Source: Schumannella luteola (GTDB lineage Bacteria; Actinomycetota; Actinomycetes; Actinomycetales; Microbacteriaceae). From it: a DNA stretch of 64,000 nucleotides. Where the stretch lies: contig NZ_JACBZY010000001.1 of the NCBI RefSeq assembly GCF_013408685.1, positions 2,418,001 through 2,482,000 of the forward strand, given 5' to 3'. Positions 17,301 to 27,031 of this stretch are shown here, piece by piece (the stretch's first letter is position 1; the number at the start of each line of letters is the position of its first letter). The position numbers and the translations under genes were made by a program. Below the pieces are notes generated by a model that worked only from the letters and a program-made list of their open reading frames with translations, made no database searches and was not told the DNA's origin.

Positions 17301-19037
17301 GTCTTTGCCCTCGGCCTTGCGCATGACGCGACCGACGCTCTGCACGACATCGATGTGACTGTTGCGCGGATTGAGGAAGATGACCGCGTCGAGCGCCGGC
17401 ACATCCACGCCCTCGCTGAGGCAGCGCGCGTTCGTGAGGATGCGCGTCTCGTTCTTGGTGATCGCGCCCTTCAACCAGTCGAGATGCTGTGTGCGCTCGA
17501 GGATGTTCATCGAGCCGTCGACGTGCTGCGCCTGCATCACGAGGTCAGCGGCGCGTCGAGGGACCGCCGTCGACAGCGCGGCGTTGCCGTCGAGCATCTG
17601 CTGCACCTGCTGCGACGCCTTGATGTTCGTCGCGAACGCGACCGCGCGACGCATCGGAGCCCGTGACGCCTCGTCGAGTCCCTCGACCGCGGTCTTCGAG
17701 AGCGCCTTGTAGATGCCGGCGACGCGCGCGGCGTCGGGGATGTTGAGTTCGCTCCCGGCGAGAGCGAACTGCTTCTGGAAGCTCTCGTTGACGGCGTCCT
17801 CGCTGACCGCGAGCACCAGCACCTTGTAGTCGCTGAGCAGGTTCTGCTCGACGGCGGTGCCGAAGCCCAGCTTGTGGAAGACCGGGCCGAAGACCTCCAC
17901 CCGGTCCATGCTCGCGACCTCGACCGAAGCCTCATCGGCCTTGCGCTTCGCGGACTCGCCGTAGAGCTTCGGCGTGGCGGTCATGTAGAGGCGCTTGTCG
18001 GCGCGCACGAAGGTGTTGTCGTGCACGCGCACGAAGTCGGAGCGCTTCTCCTCGATCTCGATGACGCCCGCCGTGCGGTGCGCCTCGTCGCAGAGCACGA
18101 GGTCGAAGTCGACGAGCCCGGCCTCCTGAGCGGCGTGAACGACGCCGATCGACTGGTAGGTCGAGAAGAACACGGTCATCGTCTCGGGGCTCGTCGGAGT
18201 CGCGAGCGCGGCGATGAGCTGCTCGGCGTTCGTCGTGGCGCCGATCTCGAGGTCGCGCAGCCGCAGGTCCTCCGCGTTGCGGCCGACCTGGTTGTCGGAG
18301 CAGATCGCGAAGCTGCGGATCGGCAGCTCGGCTTCCTGCGTCCACTCCGTCAGCGTCTGGGCGAGCAGCGCGATCGACGGCACGAGGAACAGCACCGACC
18401 CGCCGGAGCCCACCACGCGCTCGGCGATGCGCAGACCGGTCATCGTCTTGCCGGTGCCGCAGGCCATGATCAGCTGCCCGCGATCGCTCTCGCCGAACCC
18501 GGTGATGACGTCGCCGAGCGCTTTCACCTGGTGGTCGCGCAGCTGCTTCCGCTCGCGGAGCCCGACGCGGTCGGGATCGCTGAATCGGTAGGTCGACCAG
18601 TCGACGCGGGAATCGTCGAGCGTGCTGAGCCCGATGCGCTGCACCGGGATCTGCTGCGCCTCGAGTGCGTCTTCGGCGTGCTTCGACCACTTCGCGACCG
18701 TGCTGACGATCAGGCGGCGCGTGAACGGCGTCTTGCCGGAGGCGGTGAAGAACGAATCGATGTCGCCCTTCTGCAGGTAGTAGCTCTCGGCGTAGAACTT
18801 GCACTGGATCGCCCAGACCTCGCCCGACGGCGAGACGGCGACGAGATCGATCCCGGTGTCGACCTTGCCGTCGCGTCCGGGCCAGTCGTTCCAGAGCCAG
18901 ACCGTCTCGAGCTGCGCGCTCCAGTAGGGGTCCTCTTCGAGGAACTTCTTGACCAGGCGCTCGAAGTAGAGGCCCTTGGTCCTGGTGTCGGGCGCGATCT
19001 GCGCGTACTCGGCCAACAGCTCACGGATCGTGGTCAC
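14349..19037 (-). CDS. Type ISP single-polypeptide restriction-modification enzyme
   Basis: This 1562-residue protein joins nuclease, translocase, methylase and target recognition, like LlaGI and LlaBIII (about 1570 residues). Domains in order: Mrr-type nuclease at 1-150 (Asp64 in 'TGIDLVA', Gln78 and Lys80 in 'AIQCK'); SF2 helicase at 160-590 (Walker A 'ACGTGKT' 192-198, 'DEAH' 317-320, 'MTATP' 352-356, motif VI 'QSVGRVMR' 566-573); coupler; N6-adenine methylase with motif I 'DPFTGTGTF' 879-887 and 'NPPW' 988-991; C-terminal specificity region. It protects DNA by methylating one strand of its site and cuts unmodified DNA after head-on translocation. Start is GTG 19037 behind AGGGGG. All key motifs are intact, so it is probably active. 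Composition is less GC-rich around 15050-16150, in the end of the methylase and the recognition part. Confidence 0.93.
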   Translation of the reverse strand: MTTIRELLAEYAQIAPDTRTKGLYFERLVKKFLEEDPYWSAQLETVWLWNDWPGRDGKVDTGIDLVAVSPSGEVWAIQCKFYAESYYLQKGDIDSFFTASGKTPFTRRLIVSTVAKWSKHAEDALEAQQIPVQRIGLSTLDDSRVDWSTYRFSDPDRVGLRERKQLRDHQVKALGDVITGFGESDRGQLIMACGTGKTMTGLRIAERVVGSGGSVLFLVPSIALLAQTLTEWTQEAELPIRSFAICSDNQVGRNAEDLRLRDLEIGATTNAEQLIAALATPTSPETMTVFFSTYQSIGVVHAAQEAGLVDFDLVLCDEAHRTAGVIEIEEKRSDFVRVHDNTFVRADKRLYMTATPKLYGESAKRKADEASVEVASMDRVEVFGPVFHKLGFGTAVEQNLLSDYKVLVLAVSEDAVNESFQKQFALAGSELNIPDAARVAGIYKALSKTAVEGLDEASRAPMRRAVAFATNIKASQQVQQMLDGNAALSTAVPRRAADLVMQAQHVDGSMNILERTQHLDWLKGAITKNETRILTNARCLSEGVDVPALDAVIFLNPRNSHIDVVQSVGRVMRKAEGKDYGYVILPIAIPAGSTPEEALDDNDNFRVVWQVLQALRAHDDRFAATVEAIRLNPGGTKSDQVQVIAMKDFAPNRDSDESTGSSTQQRLDFTPLGEEWNDAIYAKLVRKVGVREYWENWAVNVAEIATRQSARIRQLLDTKAGIRREFDRFVKGLRANLNESITEGDALDMLAQHIITEPVLEILFDDFSFRDNNPVAAAMGRMLDALADTNVDSETKELADFYAGVRRSVGQITDAQGKQRFLKQLYERFFRLAMKKASERLGIVYTPNEIVDFILRSVDELSREHFGKGLADEGVHILDPFTGTGTFLAQLILDKELMPDHALPHKFRNELWANEINLLAYYVAAANLEQAYRSRMGGNYVAFPHIALTDTFQNTEDGDQLDAEGVFEQNNEVVVKQQSTPMSIVLGNPPWAVGQTSANEDNQNLRYPTLRSRIDETYVSGSAATLSKSMYDAYVSAFRWASDGVAKPGIVAFVTNSGFLSGNSADGFRKALVDEFDEIYVFNLRGATREPGPGAGGNVFGVRVGVAVTVLVSHGGERGSVHYGQSVDNASVGEKLAELRNASIRSLATATIVPNQSGDWLDQRTDQFSSMSAMGETRSDPDGLIGQYGMGTATNRDAWVYSKSAVDVLAQVGRLISEYNRQVEERTRAGALELERDPKRISWSRKLVRAADGAVRLQSPTRKALREVLYRPFNRELLFVDRTLNESPSRLTRQMTDSNRAIVVTSPSSHFDFCCVATDLPIDLHTLDSAQAVVRFRTPEPAEGELDVFGASDPIDNVTDEILAEYRRDYDAAITKDDIFHFVYGVLHSPEYRTRFAADLKRTLPRIPKVGDFWSFANAGKELMELHIGYEEAELYELDGVPADDEHLLVTQMKYGGKRGADKTTVIYNEHVTLTGIPEKAQEYKLGSRSALDWILERYRVKTDKASGIVNDANKWGEEHGNPRYILELIQRIVTVSLRTVDLVDSLPPLNIPDDPAAASTT

Positions 19038-19068
19038 GCTCGTTCCCCCTGCGACGGAGGCGGGTCGG

Positions 19069-19081
19069 GTCTCGATGAGAC
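19069..19081 (-). other. Small palindrome in restriction enzyme leader
   Basis: GTCTC-GAT-GAGAC (19069-19081) lies in the predicted 5' untranslated leader of the restriction gene, about 30 nt before its start codon. It could form a small hairpin or bind a regulator. This is an observation only. Confidence 0.3.
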
Positions 19082-19090
19082 ATGCTCCGT

Positions 19091-19114
19091 GCGTGATGCA
19101 TTAAAGCATCACGC
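19091..19114. promoter_or_regulatory. Operator palindrome in the divergent XRE / restriction enzyme promoter region
   Basis: Perfect inverted repeat GCGTGATGC (19091-19099) and GCATCACGC (19106-19114), separated by ATTAAA. On the minus strand the spacer reads TTTAAT, a good -10 box for the restriction gene, giving a leader of about 55 nt with ribosome site AGGGGG. A protein bound to both arms would cover that -10. The likely binder is the XRE protein encoded divergently at 19160, in the manner of a restriction controller protein. Confidence 0.6.
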
Positions 19115-19147
19115 GTTCTAGATCTCGTCTCCTGTGCTGGCGGTCGA

Positions 19148-19153
19148 TAGGCA
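19148..19153 (+). promoter_or_regulatory. -10-like element of XRE gene (TAGGCA)
   Basis: TAGGCA ends 6 nt before the ATG at 19160, so the XRE gene may be transcribed without a leader. The last base departs from the usual T, so it is a weak match. Confidence 0.4.
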
Positions 19154-19159
19154 TGACGC

Positions 19160-19459
19160 ATGCCCACCGGATCCGCTGCCGCGCGCCTGCTCGGCGAGCG
19201 CATCCGGATCGAGCGGATCCGGGTCGGCGTGACTCAGATGGAGCTCGCGAATCTCGCCGGACTGAACGTCGCGAACTACGGGCGGATCGAGCGCGGAATC
19301 GGCAATCCGAACCTCGACACGTTGGTGCGAGTCGCCCACGTTCTGGGAGTCGAAGCATCCACGCTGATCGCCGGGATCACGGCAGAGCACCTGCCGAAGA
19401 AGAACGCTCCGTACTCCGCAGCCGATTTCGTCGCCGAGCGCGGTCGCCGCCGCGGCTGA
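19160..19459 (+). CDS. XRE-family HTH regulator, candidate controller of the restriction system
   Basis: This 99-residue protein carries a Cro/C1-type helix-turn-helix at about residues 12-68 ('TQMELANLAGLNVANYGRIE' contains the recognition helix). It has no other domain and a short basic tail ('AERGRRRG'). It is divergent from the Type ISP enzyme with a 122-bp gap holding a perfect 9+6+9 palindrome. Size and layout match controller (C) proteins that time restriction after entry into a new host. Binding to that palindrome is inferred, not shown. Confidence 0.85.
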   Translation: MPTGSAAARLLGERIRIERIRVGVTQMELANLAGLNVANYGRIERGIGNPNLDTLVRVAHVLGVEASTLIAGITAEHLPKKNAPYSAADFVAERGRRRG

Positions 19460-19460
19460 A

Positions 19461-19781
19461 CTAGAAGACGATCCGCCAGAGGTACTCGGAGCCGTCGGGC
19501 CGAAGCCACCGCACGATGATCGCCGAATCGAGGGCGAGATCGGCGCCGCGCACCTGAACTCGCAGTGCCGTCGCCGGCGGCAGGACGGCGGCGTGCACGA
19601 GCGGCATCAGTCCCGCTCCGGTGAGCATGAGCGACACCCCGCGCAGCTTCTCCGGCCCGACGTTGCGCAGCACGATCCCGCGCGTGGTCTCACGATCGAC
19701 TTCGAACGGGACGAGGTACGGGTTCACGCTTCGGACGGTAGGGAACACGTCTGACGCCGGACCGAATCCTGTGCAGAACAC
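19461..19781 (-). CDS. Small beta-rich hypothetical protein
   Basis: A 106-residue frame starts at GTG 19781 and ends 1 nt from the convergent XRE stop. Residues after about 30 alternate hydrophobic and polar ('RGIVLRNVGPEKLRGVSLML', 'ALRVQVRGADLALDSAIIVR') and end 'RWLRPDGSEYLWRIVF', suggesting an Ig-like or small beta-barrel domain without signal peptide. No ribosome site is clear at the GTG; a start at a later GTG near 19730 is possible. I do not recognise the family. It may be part of the restriction island. Confidence 0.6.
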   Translation of the reverse strand: MFCTGFGPASDVFPTVRSVNPYLVPFEVDRETTRGIVLRNVGPEKLRGVSLMLTGAGLMPLVHAAVLPPATALRVQVRGADLALDSAIIVRWLRPDGSEYLWRIVF

Positions 19782-19820
19782 GCGGTCGGCGGTGCTGTGG
19801 AGGGGGATGTTCCCTTCGTT

Positions 19821-20762
19821 TCAGCGGGTCGGCTCGGTGCGCGCGGCGCCCTCGCTGCTCTGCTCGACATCGGCGTCGGGCTCGCCAGCGCCCCGGCGTC
19901 GCCAGTCGATCACGTGGGTGCCACCGAGGATCCCCGCGCCGGCGACGTCGTCCGCCGCGGCAGCCGCATCGGCGCGCCGACGACGGGGGAGCGGCAGGCG
20001 GGGACGGCGGTCCTCTCCGGGCGCCACCACGCGCGGCTCGAGCTCGGCCGGGAACACGACCGGCGCCGGGCCGAAGGCCGTGCGCGACGAGGTCACGACC
20101 TTGCGGCCGAGCAGGTGACTGCCGGTGCCGCCGACGACCGCGCCGATGCCGAAGGGCAGCATCCGCCCGACGACGCCGGCGCCCTGCGAGGCGGCGAAGC
20201 GCTTGAGGAAGGCTGACTTCAGCCGGTCGGCGACGACGCCGACCGCGCCGCTCGGCAGTGCCGAGGAGACCATCTCGCCCCAGAAGGCCGAGCGGGCGAC
20301 GCCTGCTCCGGCTGCCTGCCCCGCGAACTGCTTGAGCAGATCCACGCCGCCGCCGCCGAGCATCATCGTCATCACGAGGGTGCGGGCGCGATCCGGATCG
20401 GTGACGGGGATACCGTGCACTTCGGTCACCGACTGCGCGAACAGCGCGCTCACTTCGAGGAAGCCGGCGGTCTCGACTCCGGAGAGCGCGATCGAGGCGC
20501 CCACGCCGACCGCCGGGATGGCCGACGCCGCGCCGACGGCGGCTCCTCCCGTCGTGACGGCCGCGAGGTAGCGCTTCTCGAGGATCGCGATGACCTCGGC
20601 GGGCGAGGCCTGCGGGTGCCGGGAGCGGATGCCGCGGATGTGCGCCAGCACGACCGGACGCTGCACGCTCAGCAGACGGTCGAAACCGGTCGCGAACTTG
20701 GGGTGCACATCGCCCTCGGCGGCGCGGCGCAGGGCCTTCGGGGTCGAGTCGGATCGGGGCAT
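19821..20762 (-). CDS. EcsC-family membrane-associated protein
   Basis: This 313-residue protein matches the EcsC family in its central region: 'RYLAAVTTGGAAVGAASAIP', then 'VGVGASIALSGVETAGFLEV', then Gly-rich hydrophobic segments near 'GRMLPFGIGAVVGGTGSHLL'. The hydrophobic stretches suggest peripheral or hairpin membrane insertion. The C-terminal 90 residues are Arg/Ala/Pro rich and probably disordered. The ATG follows TAGGTT by 6 nt, so a leaderless mRNA is likely. EcsC proteins are linked to exoprotein secretion in Bacillus, but their biochemical role is unsettled and the neighbours here do not clarify it. Confidence 0.8.
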   Translation of the reverse strand: MPRSDSTPKALRRAAEGDVHPKFATGFDRLLSVQRPVVLAHIRGIRSRHPQASPAEVIAILEKRYLAAVTTGGAAVGAASAIPAVGVGASIALSGVETAGFLEVSALFAQSVTEVHGIPVTDPDRARTLVMTMMLGGGGVDLLKQFAGQAAGAGVARSAFWGEMVSSALPSGAVGVVADRLKSAFLKRFAASQGAGVVGRMLPFGIGAVVGGTGSHLLGRKVVTSSRTAFGPAPVVFPAELEPRVVAPGEDRRPRLPLPRRRRADAAAAADDVAGAGILGGTHVIDWRRRGAGEPDADVEQSSEGAARTEPTR

Positions 20763-20768
20763 GGCGCC

Positions 20769-20774
20769 AACCTA
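20769..20774 (-). promoter_or_regulatory. -10 element of EcsC-family gene (TAGGTT)
   Basis: TAGGTT on the minus strand, 6 nt before ATG 20762. Confidence 0.55.
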
Positions 20775-20897
20775 CGTGGCCGCCTCCGGGCCTCGCCGCG
20801 TTCCCGGGCGCGACTCAGAAGAGGATCAGCAAGCCGTGTCGCGACCGTTACCGCGGGCGGCGCGCCGCGCGGGAGACGGCCGAGGAGCGCGGCCGGC

Positions 20898-21716
20898 TCA
20901 GGCCTTCTTCGGCGCCGGCTTCTTCGGCCCGTACTCCGCGTTGTAGCGGTCGACGACCTGCTTGATCGGCGCATCCAGTCGCAGCTCGCCCTTGTCGAGG
21001 TAGAGCCCGCGGGTGCAGAAGCGCAGCAGATCGCGCTCGCTGTGCGAGACGAAGAAGAGCGTGCGTCCGCTGGCCAGCATCTCCTCGATGCGGGCGTAGC
21101 ACTTCTCCTTGAAGGCCTTGTCGCCGACCGCGAGCACCTCGTCGACCAGCATGATCGGCTCCTCGAGGCGGGAGATCACCGAGAAGGCGATGCGCACCTT
21201 CATCCCGCTCGACAGGTGCTTGTAGGGGGTGTCGACGAAGTCGGCGATCTCGGCGAAGTCGATGATCTCGTCGAACACCGCGTCGATCTCGCGGCGTCGC
21301 ATGCCGTGCAGCCCCGCGGTCAGGTAGACGTTGTCGCGTACCGACAGGTCGCCGACGAAGCCGCCGGTGATCTCGATCAGCGGGGCGACACCGCCGCGCA
21401 CCGACACGCTGCCCTCGTCGGGCAGCACGACTTGGGCGACGAGCTTGAGCAGCGTCGACTTGCCCTGGCCGTTGCGGCCGACCACGCCGATCGCCTCGCC
21501 GGGGCGCACGTCGAAGGAGACGCCGCGCAGCGCCCAGAACTCGCCGGGACGGTTGCGGCGCTTGCGACCCGACAGCAGATCCTTGAAGCTGCGCCGCGAG
21601 CTGCGGTTGCGCTTGAACCGGATGCCGACATCCGACACCCGGATCGCGACCTCCGCGTCGGGGTGCGCCGCACGCGCGGCGGCGGGGCCCGCCACCGAGG
21701 AGCTCACGTCGCCCAT
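20898..21716 (-). CDS. tagH: ABC transporter ATP-binding protein, teichoic acid/polysaccharide exporter (TagH-like)
   Basis: This 272-residue ATPase powers export of a lipid-linked wall polymer. Motifs: Walker A 'GRNGQGKST', the family-typical signature 'LSSGMKVRIAFSV', Walker B 'IMLVDEVLAVGD' and switch 'FFVSHS'. It starts at the ATG that overlaps the tagG stop by 1 nt (TGATG), so the pair is translationally coupled. It ends in a basic Pro/Lys/Ala tail and lacks the long C-terminal extension of Bacillus TagH. The nucleotidyltransferase upstream supplies activated precursor, so the trio is one surface-polymer unit. Confidence 0.88.
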   Translation of the reverse strand: MGDVSSSVAGPAAARAAHPDAEVAIRVSDVGIRFKRNRSSRRSFKDLLSGRKRRNRPGEFWALRGVSFDVRPGEAIGVVGRNGQGKSTLLKLVAQVVLPDEGSVSVRGGVAPLIEITGGFVGDLSVRDNVYLTAGLHGMRRREIDAVFDEIIDFAEIADFVDTPYKHLSSGMKVRIAFSVISRLEEPIMLVDEVLAVGDKAFKEKCYARIEEMLASGRTLFFVSHSERDLLRFCTRGLYLDKGELRLDAPIKQVVDRYNAEYGPKKPAPKKA

Positions 21717-22552
21717 CAGATCTCCTTCAGCACGGCGGGGAGGCAGCGGCGGAACACGAGCAGTCCGATCATGAGCAGCACCACGGTCATCCCCGCGCTG
21801 ATCGCGATGGAGAACCAATCGAGCTCCTTCGGGAACAGCCCGGCGCGGTACAGCGACATGATCCCCGTGAGCGGATTGAACGAGCCGATCAGCTCGAAGG
21901 CCGGATGCACGCGGCGCAGGTCGTCGAGGCTGAAGATGATCGGCGAGGCGTAGAACGCGAGACGCAGGATGAGCCGAACCGCGCGCTCGAGGTCGCGGAA
22001 GAAGACGACCAGCGGAGCCACGATGAGCCCGATCCCGACCGTCAGCACGGCCTGCAGGATGATCGCGGGCACGAAGTAGACCAGCTGCCAGTTCAGCACC
22101 GCCGGGTGGCTCGTGAACTGCGAGGCGACGATGAACAGCGCCAGCACCGGCAGGCTCAGCAGGAACTCGATGCCTTTCGAGAGCACGATTCGCGTCACCC
22201 AGATCGAGCGGGGGATCGTGGTCGAGCGGATGAGCTTGGCGTCGCGCGTGAAGGCCTTGGTGCTGTCGCCGATCGCGCCCGTGAACCAGGTCCAGGGCAG
22301 CAGCGCCGCCATGAGGAAGACGATGTACGGCTCGTGGTTGATGCCGCGCTGGAAGACCTGCGTGAACACGAACCAGTAGATGCCGGCCATGAGCAGCGGG
22401 TCGAGGATCGACCACACCCAGCCGAGCGCCGAGGTCGAGTAGCGCACGCGCAGATCGCGCGAGGTGAGCAGCCAGAGCGATCGGCGGTAGCGCGTCGCCG
22501 GCGACCAGGTGCGTCCGAGCGCCGTCGCCGTGGTGCTGGTGGTGGTGCTCAC
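21716..22552 (-). CDS. tagG: ABC-2 type transporter permease, teichoic acid/polysaccharide exporter (TagG-like)
   Basis: This 278-residue membrane partner of TagH has six predicted transmembrane segments. Family-typical stretches are 'SRDLRVRYSTSALGWVWSIL' near the N-terminus and 'LAFYASPIIFSLDDL' with 'FNPLTGIMSLYR' in the second half. The substrate is probably an undecaprenyl-linked polymer assembled by the nearby glycerophosphotransferase. The gene follows the nucleotidyltransferase after 99 bp that hold two hairpins. Confidence 0.9.
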   Translation of the reverse strand: MSTTTSTTATALGRTWSPATRYRRSLWLLTSRDLRVRYSTSALGWVWSILDPLLMAGIYWFVFTQVFQRGINHEPYIVFLMAALLPWTWFTGAIGDSTKAFTRDAKLIRSTTIPRSIWVTRIVLSKGIEFLLSLPVLALFIVASQFTSHPAVLNWQLVYFVPAIILQAVLTVGIGLIVAPLVVFFRDLERAVRLILRLAFYASPIIFSLDDLRRVHPAFELIGSFNPLTGIMSLYRAGLFPKELDWFSIAISAGMTVVLLMIGLLVFRRCLPAVLKEI

Positions 22553-22565
22553 AGGGAAACGATAG

Positions 22566-22617
22566 CGGCGGCCCGCCGAAGCGAGCCGCCGCCGTGCGGC
22601 CTTCCTGAGAAGGCCTT
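22566..22617 (-). terminator. Tandem hairpins between nucleotidyltransferase and tagG
   Basis: Reading on the minus strand, GGCCTTC-tetraloop-GAAGGCC (22598-22615, 7-bp stem) is followed by a GC stem made of GCGGCGGC and GCCGCCGC with an 11-12 nt loop. No long U-run follows. They may attenuate transcription into tagGH or act as a weak terminator. Confidence 0.4.
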
Positions 22618-22651
22618 CAGATCATCCGTCGCGATCTTCAGACGTCCGAGG

Positions 22652-23344
22652 TCAGACGAAGAGGTTCGCGCGCTCGAGGTCCTCCGCGAAGTCGACCTCG
22701 ACCGCGTAGAGGTCGGAGATGTCGACCGGCTCGAAGCGCGTCTTGTCCTGCTCGATCGACAGCTCGATGCCGCGCTCGAAGTAGTCCTGGTCGCCGACCT
22801 TGCCGAGCTGGCGGATGAGACCGGCCTTGTCGCGGCTCGAGACGAAGTTGATGCCGACCGCCTCGCCGAGGCCGCCGACGACGGTCTTCGAGAGCTCGTC
22901 GATGAAGCCCTCGGCGTCGACCGTGTACTTGACCTCCTCGTCGGAGACCTTCGCGGTGTTGACGCTGACGAAGCTGCGGTCGCCCTCGACCCACTCGGCG
23001 GCGCGGATGAGCGCGGCCGGGTCGAAGACCACGTCGCCGTTCATCCAGAGCACTCCGCCGTCCTTCGACGCCTTGAGCGCGCGCAGCAGGCTCTTCGAGG
23101 TGTTGGTCTGGTCGTACTGCTCGTTGTAGACGAACTCGGCCTGCGGGAAGGCCTCGACGATGTACTCCATCTTGTAGCCGACGACGATCGTCACCTTGGC
23201 CTTCTTGCCGAAGGCGGCGCGGATGTTGTCGAACTGCTGCTGCATGATGGTGCGGCCGTCGCTGAGCTCCGTCAGGGGCTTCGGAAGCGAGCGTCCGAGT
23301 CGGCTGCCCATACCGGCGGCCAGGATCACGATCTGCGTGGTCAC
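22652..23344 (-). CDS. NTP transferase domain protein (LicC/sugar nucleotidyltransferase-like)
   Basis: This 230-residue enzyme joins NTP and a phosphorylated alcohol or sugar to give an activated precursor. The nucleotide-binding signature 'LAAGMGSRLGRSLPKPL' is at residues 8-24 and the metal-binding 'WMNGDVVFDP' is near 100. Length and pattern fit LicC-like cytidylyltransferases better than large pyrophosphorylases. It starts at GTG 23344 with ribosome site GAGGAG, unlike the leaderless neighbours. Position before tagGH suggests it makes the monomer donor for the exported polymer; the true substrate is unknown. Confidence 0.82.
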   Translation of the reverse strand: MTTQIVILAAGMGSRLGRSLPKPLTELSDGRTIMQQQFDNIRAAFGKKAKVTIVVGYKMEYIVEAFPQAEFVYNEQYDQTNTSKSLLRALKASKDGGVLWMNGDVVFDPAALIRAAEWVEGDRSFVSVNTAKVSDEEVKYTVDAEGFIDELSKTVVGGLGEAVGINFVSSRDKAGLIRQLGKVGDQDYFERGIELSIEQDKTRFEPVDISDLYAVEVDFAEDLERANLFV

Positions 23345-23680
23345 GTGTGAATTCTCCTCGATCGGGGGTGTCCGAGAGTCGTGAGCGGGAAGTTCGCGGG
23401 AGCTGGACTCCTGCGGGTCACCGCGTGTTCGCGTTTCGGCGACCGATTCACGCGGAGTTCACCGCGCCGACTCACATCGGACACCACGTCGTGCTCCGGA
23501 AGTTTAGCCAGGCGAACTATCTCCGGTCACGCGCGCCCAGGGTTCTGCGACCTTTTCGTGACCGCTTCGTGATCGGGCGAGACCCGACCGGTCCACCCGT
23601 CCGGTCGCCGCGGCGTCGACGGGATGTCACGCCCCGACGCCGTGGGTTTCACTCGGGTACGGCATGGGTAAGGTTGTCAG
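23345..23680. other. 336-bp intergenic region between divergent genes
   Basis: It contains the ribosome site of the nucleotidyltransferase (GAGGAG at 23353-23358, minus) and an AT-richer patch at 23500-23530 likely to hold its promoter. At the right edge is the -10 TAAGGT of the ABC gene. No convincing ORF, hairpin or RNA gene was found. Confidence 0.6.
23669..23674 (+). promoter_or_regulatory. -10 element of ABC ATPase gene (TAAGGT)
   Basis: TAAGGT, 6 nt before the GTG at 23681. Confidence 0.55.
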
Positions 23681-25467
<1,787 letters not shown>

Positions 25468-25492
<25 letters not shown>

Positions 25493-27027
25493 GGATCACG
25501 CTGCTCGGCAACCGTCTGCGCACTCCGCGGGGAGCGATCGTGTCCGTCGTGACGGCGCTCGTGTCGATCGCGATCGTGGTCGTCGTGGCGGGCCAGATCG
25601 CCGGCCTCGCCGGCGCGAACGACTGGATCTTCCGCCCGGCCGTGACGACCGCCGGCAGCCTCGTGCTCCTGATCGCCCTGCTGCTGCCCGTCGTCACCGC
25701 GCGTGACGAGTCGCTGCACGCACGCGGCTTCGTGGGCTACGGGCTCACTCCCGGCTTCCTGTCCCTCGCTCTGCCGCTGACCGACCTGCTGTCTCTGCCG
25801 GCCGCGCTGCTGGTGCTGTACACGGTCATCGTCTCGAGCGGATGGGCGGCGGTCCCGGGCGCCGTGGGTGTCGCGGTGGTCTCGGGCGTCGTCCTCGTCA
25901 TCCTCGGTCTGCAGCTCGTGCGCCTCGGCTCGACCCTGGGCGCCTGGCTCATCCGCCGCGAGCACGGCACCCCGGTGCGCGTCGCGGTCGCGCTGGTGCT
26001 CCTGGCCCTCGCCGCGCTGCTGCTCGCCCCGCCGCTCGCCGACCCCCGCTATCTCGGCGCGGCGCTCGTGCCGGTGGGGGCGTTCCTCGCCGTCACGCCG
26101 TTCGGGGCGCTGTGGGATGCGCCGGGTCGCATCGCCGACGGCAGTTCGCCCTGGGGAGTCATCCTCATCGGAATCGGCGTCGTCGCCCTGCTCGGGGTCG
26201 TCTGGTGGTTCATCATCGGGCGCGAGTTCCACGGTCGCCGGGCACCGCGGTCCGAGGAGGTCGTCGACGACGCCCTCGGCGCCTTCCGTTTCGTGCCGAG
26301 CGGTCGGCTCGCTGCGATCACCGCGCGCAGCGCCGCGTACTGGCTGCGTGATCCGCGCTACCGGGTCTCGCTGATCGTGCTGCCCGTGATCCCGCTCGTG
26401 ACCTTCGTGGCGGGCGTCGTCGGCAAGGTGCCCGCCGAGTACTTCGCGCTGGTGCCGGTTCCGGCGATGCTCGTGGTGCTCGGCTGGGCGACCATGCACA
26501 ACGACGTCGCCTTCGACTCGAGCGCGGTGTGGAGCCACGTCGTCGCCGGTGTGCGCGGCGTGTGGGACCGGCTCGGCCGCGCCATCCCGCCGTTCGTGAT
26601 CGGTCTCGTGCTGCTCGCGATCGGTGTGCCGCTGAGCGCACTCGCCGGTGGCGACTGGGCGCTCGTCGCCCCGTTGATCGGCCTCGGCTCGGCAGCGCTG
26701 CTGGGCGGGATCGGCGTCTCGAGCGCGGTCTCTGCGCGCTTCCCGTACGCGGCTCCGCCGCCCGGAGCGCAGGGCTTCGAGGCGCCGTCGAGCTCCGGCA
26801 GCGGCGCCGGCGCTCAGACGCTCAGCTTCGCGGCGGTGCTGCTCGTGATCGCACCGGCGGCGACGGCCACGGTGCTGTGGCTGCAGCAGGGCGGCGACTG
26901 GGACACGATCGCCCTGCTCGCGGGGATCGGGGCCGGGCTGATCGCGGCGGTGCTGGGCATCTGGCTCGGCGGGCGCAGCTTCGAGCGCCGCGGCCCGGAG
27001 CTGGTCGCCTTCTCCGTGCGAAACTAG
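25468..27027 (+). CDS. ABC-2 type exporter permease (multi-spanning)
   Basis: This 519-residue protein has about 12 hydrophobic segments, a common form of actinobacterial ABC-2 permeases. It starts at GTG 25468 with ribosome site GGAGG and overlaps the ATPase gene by 25 nt, so the two are made together. A cytoplasmic basic loop ('IIGREFHGRRAPRSEEVVDD') divides the two halves. The exported substrate is not evident from sequence or context. Confidence 0.82.
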
Positions 27028-27031
27028 GGCC

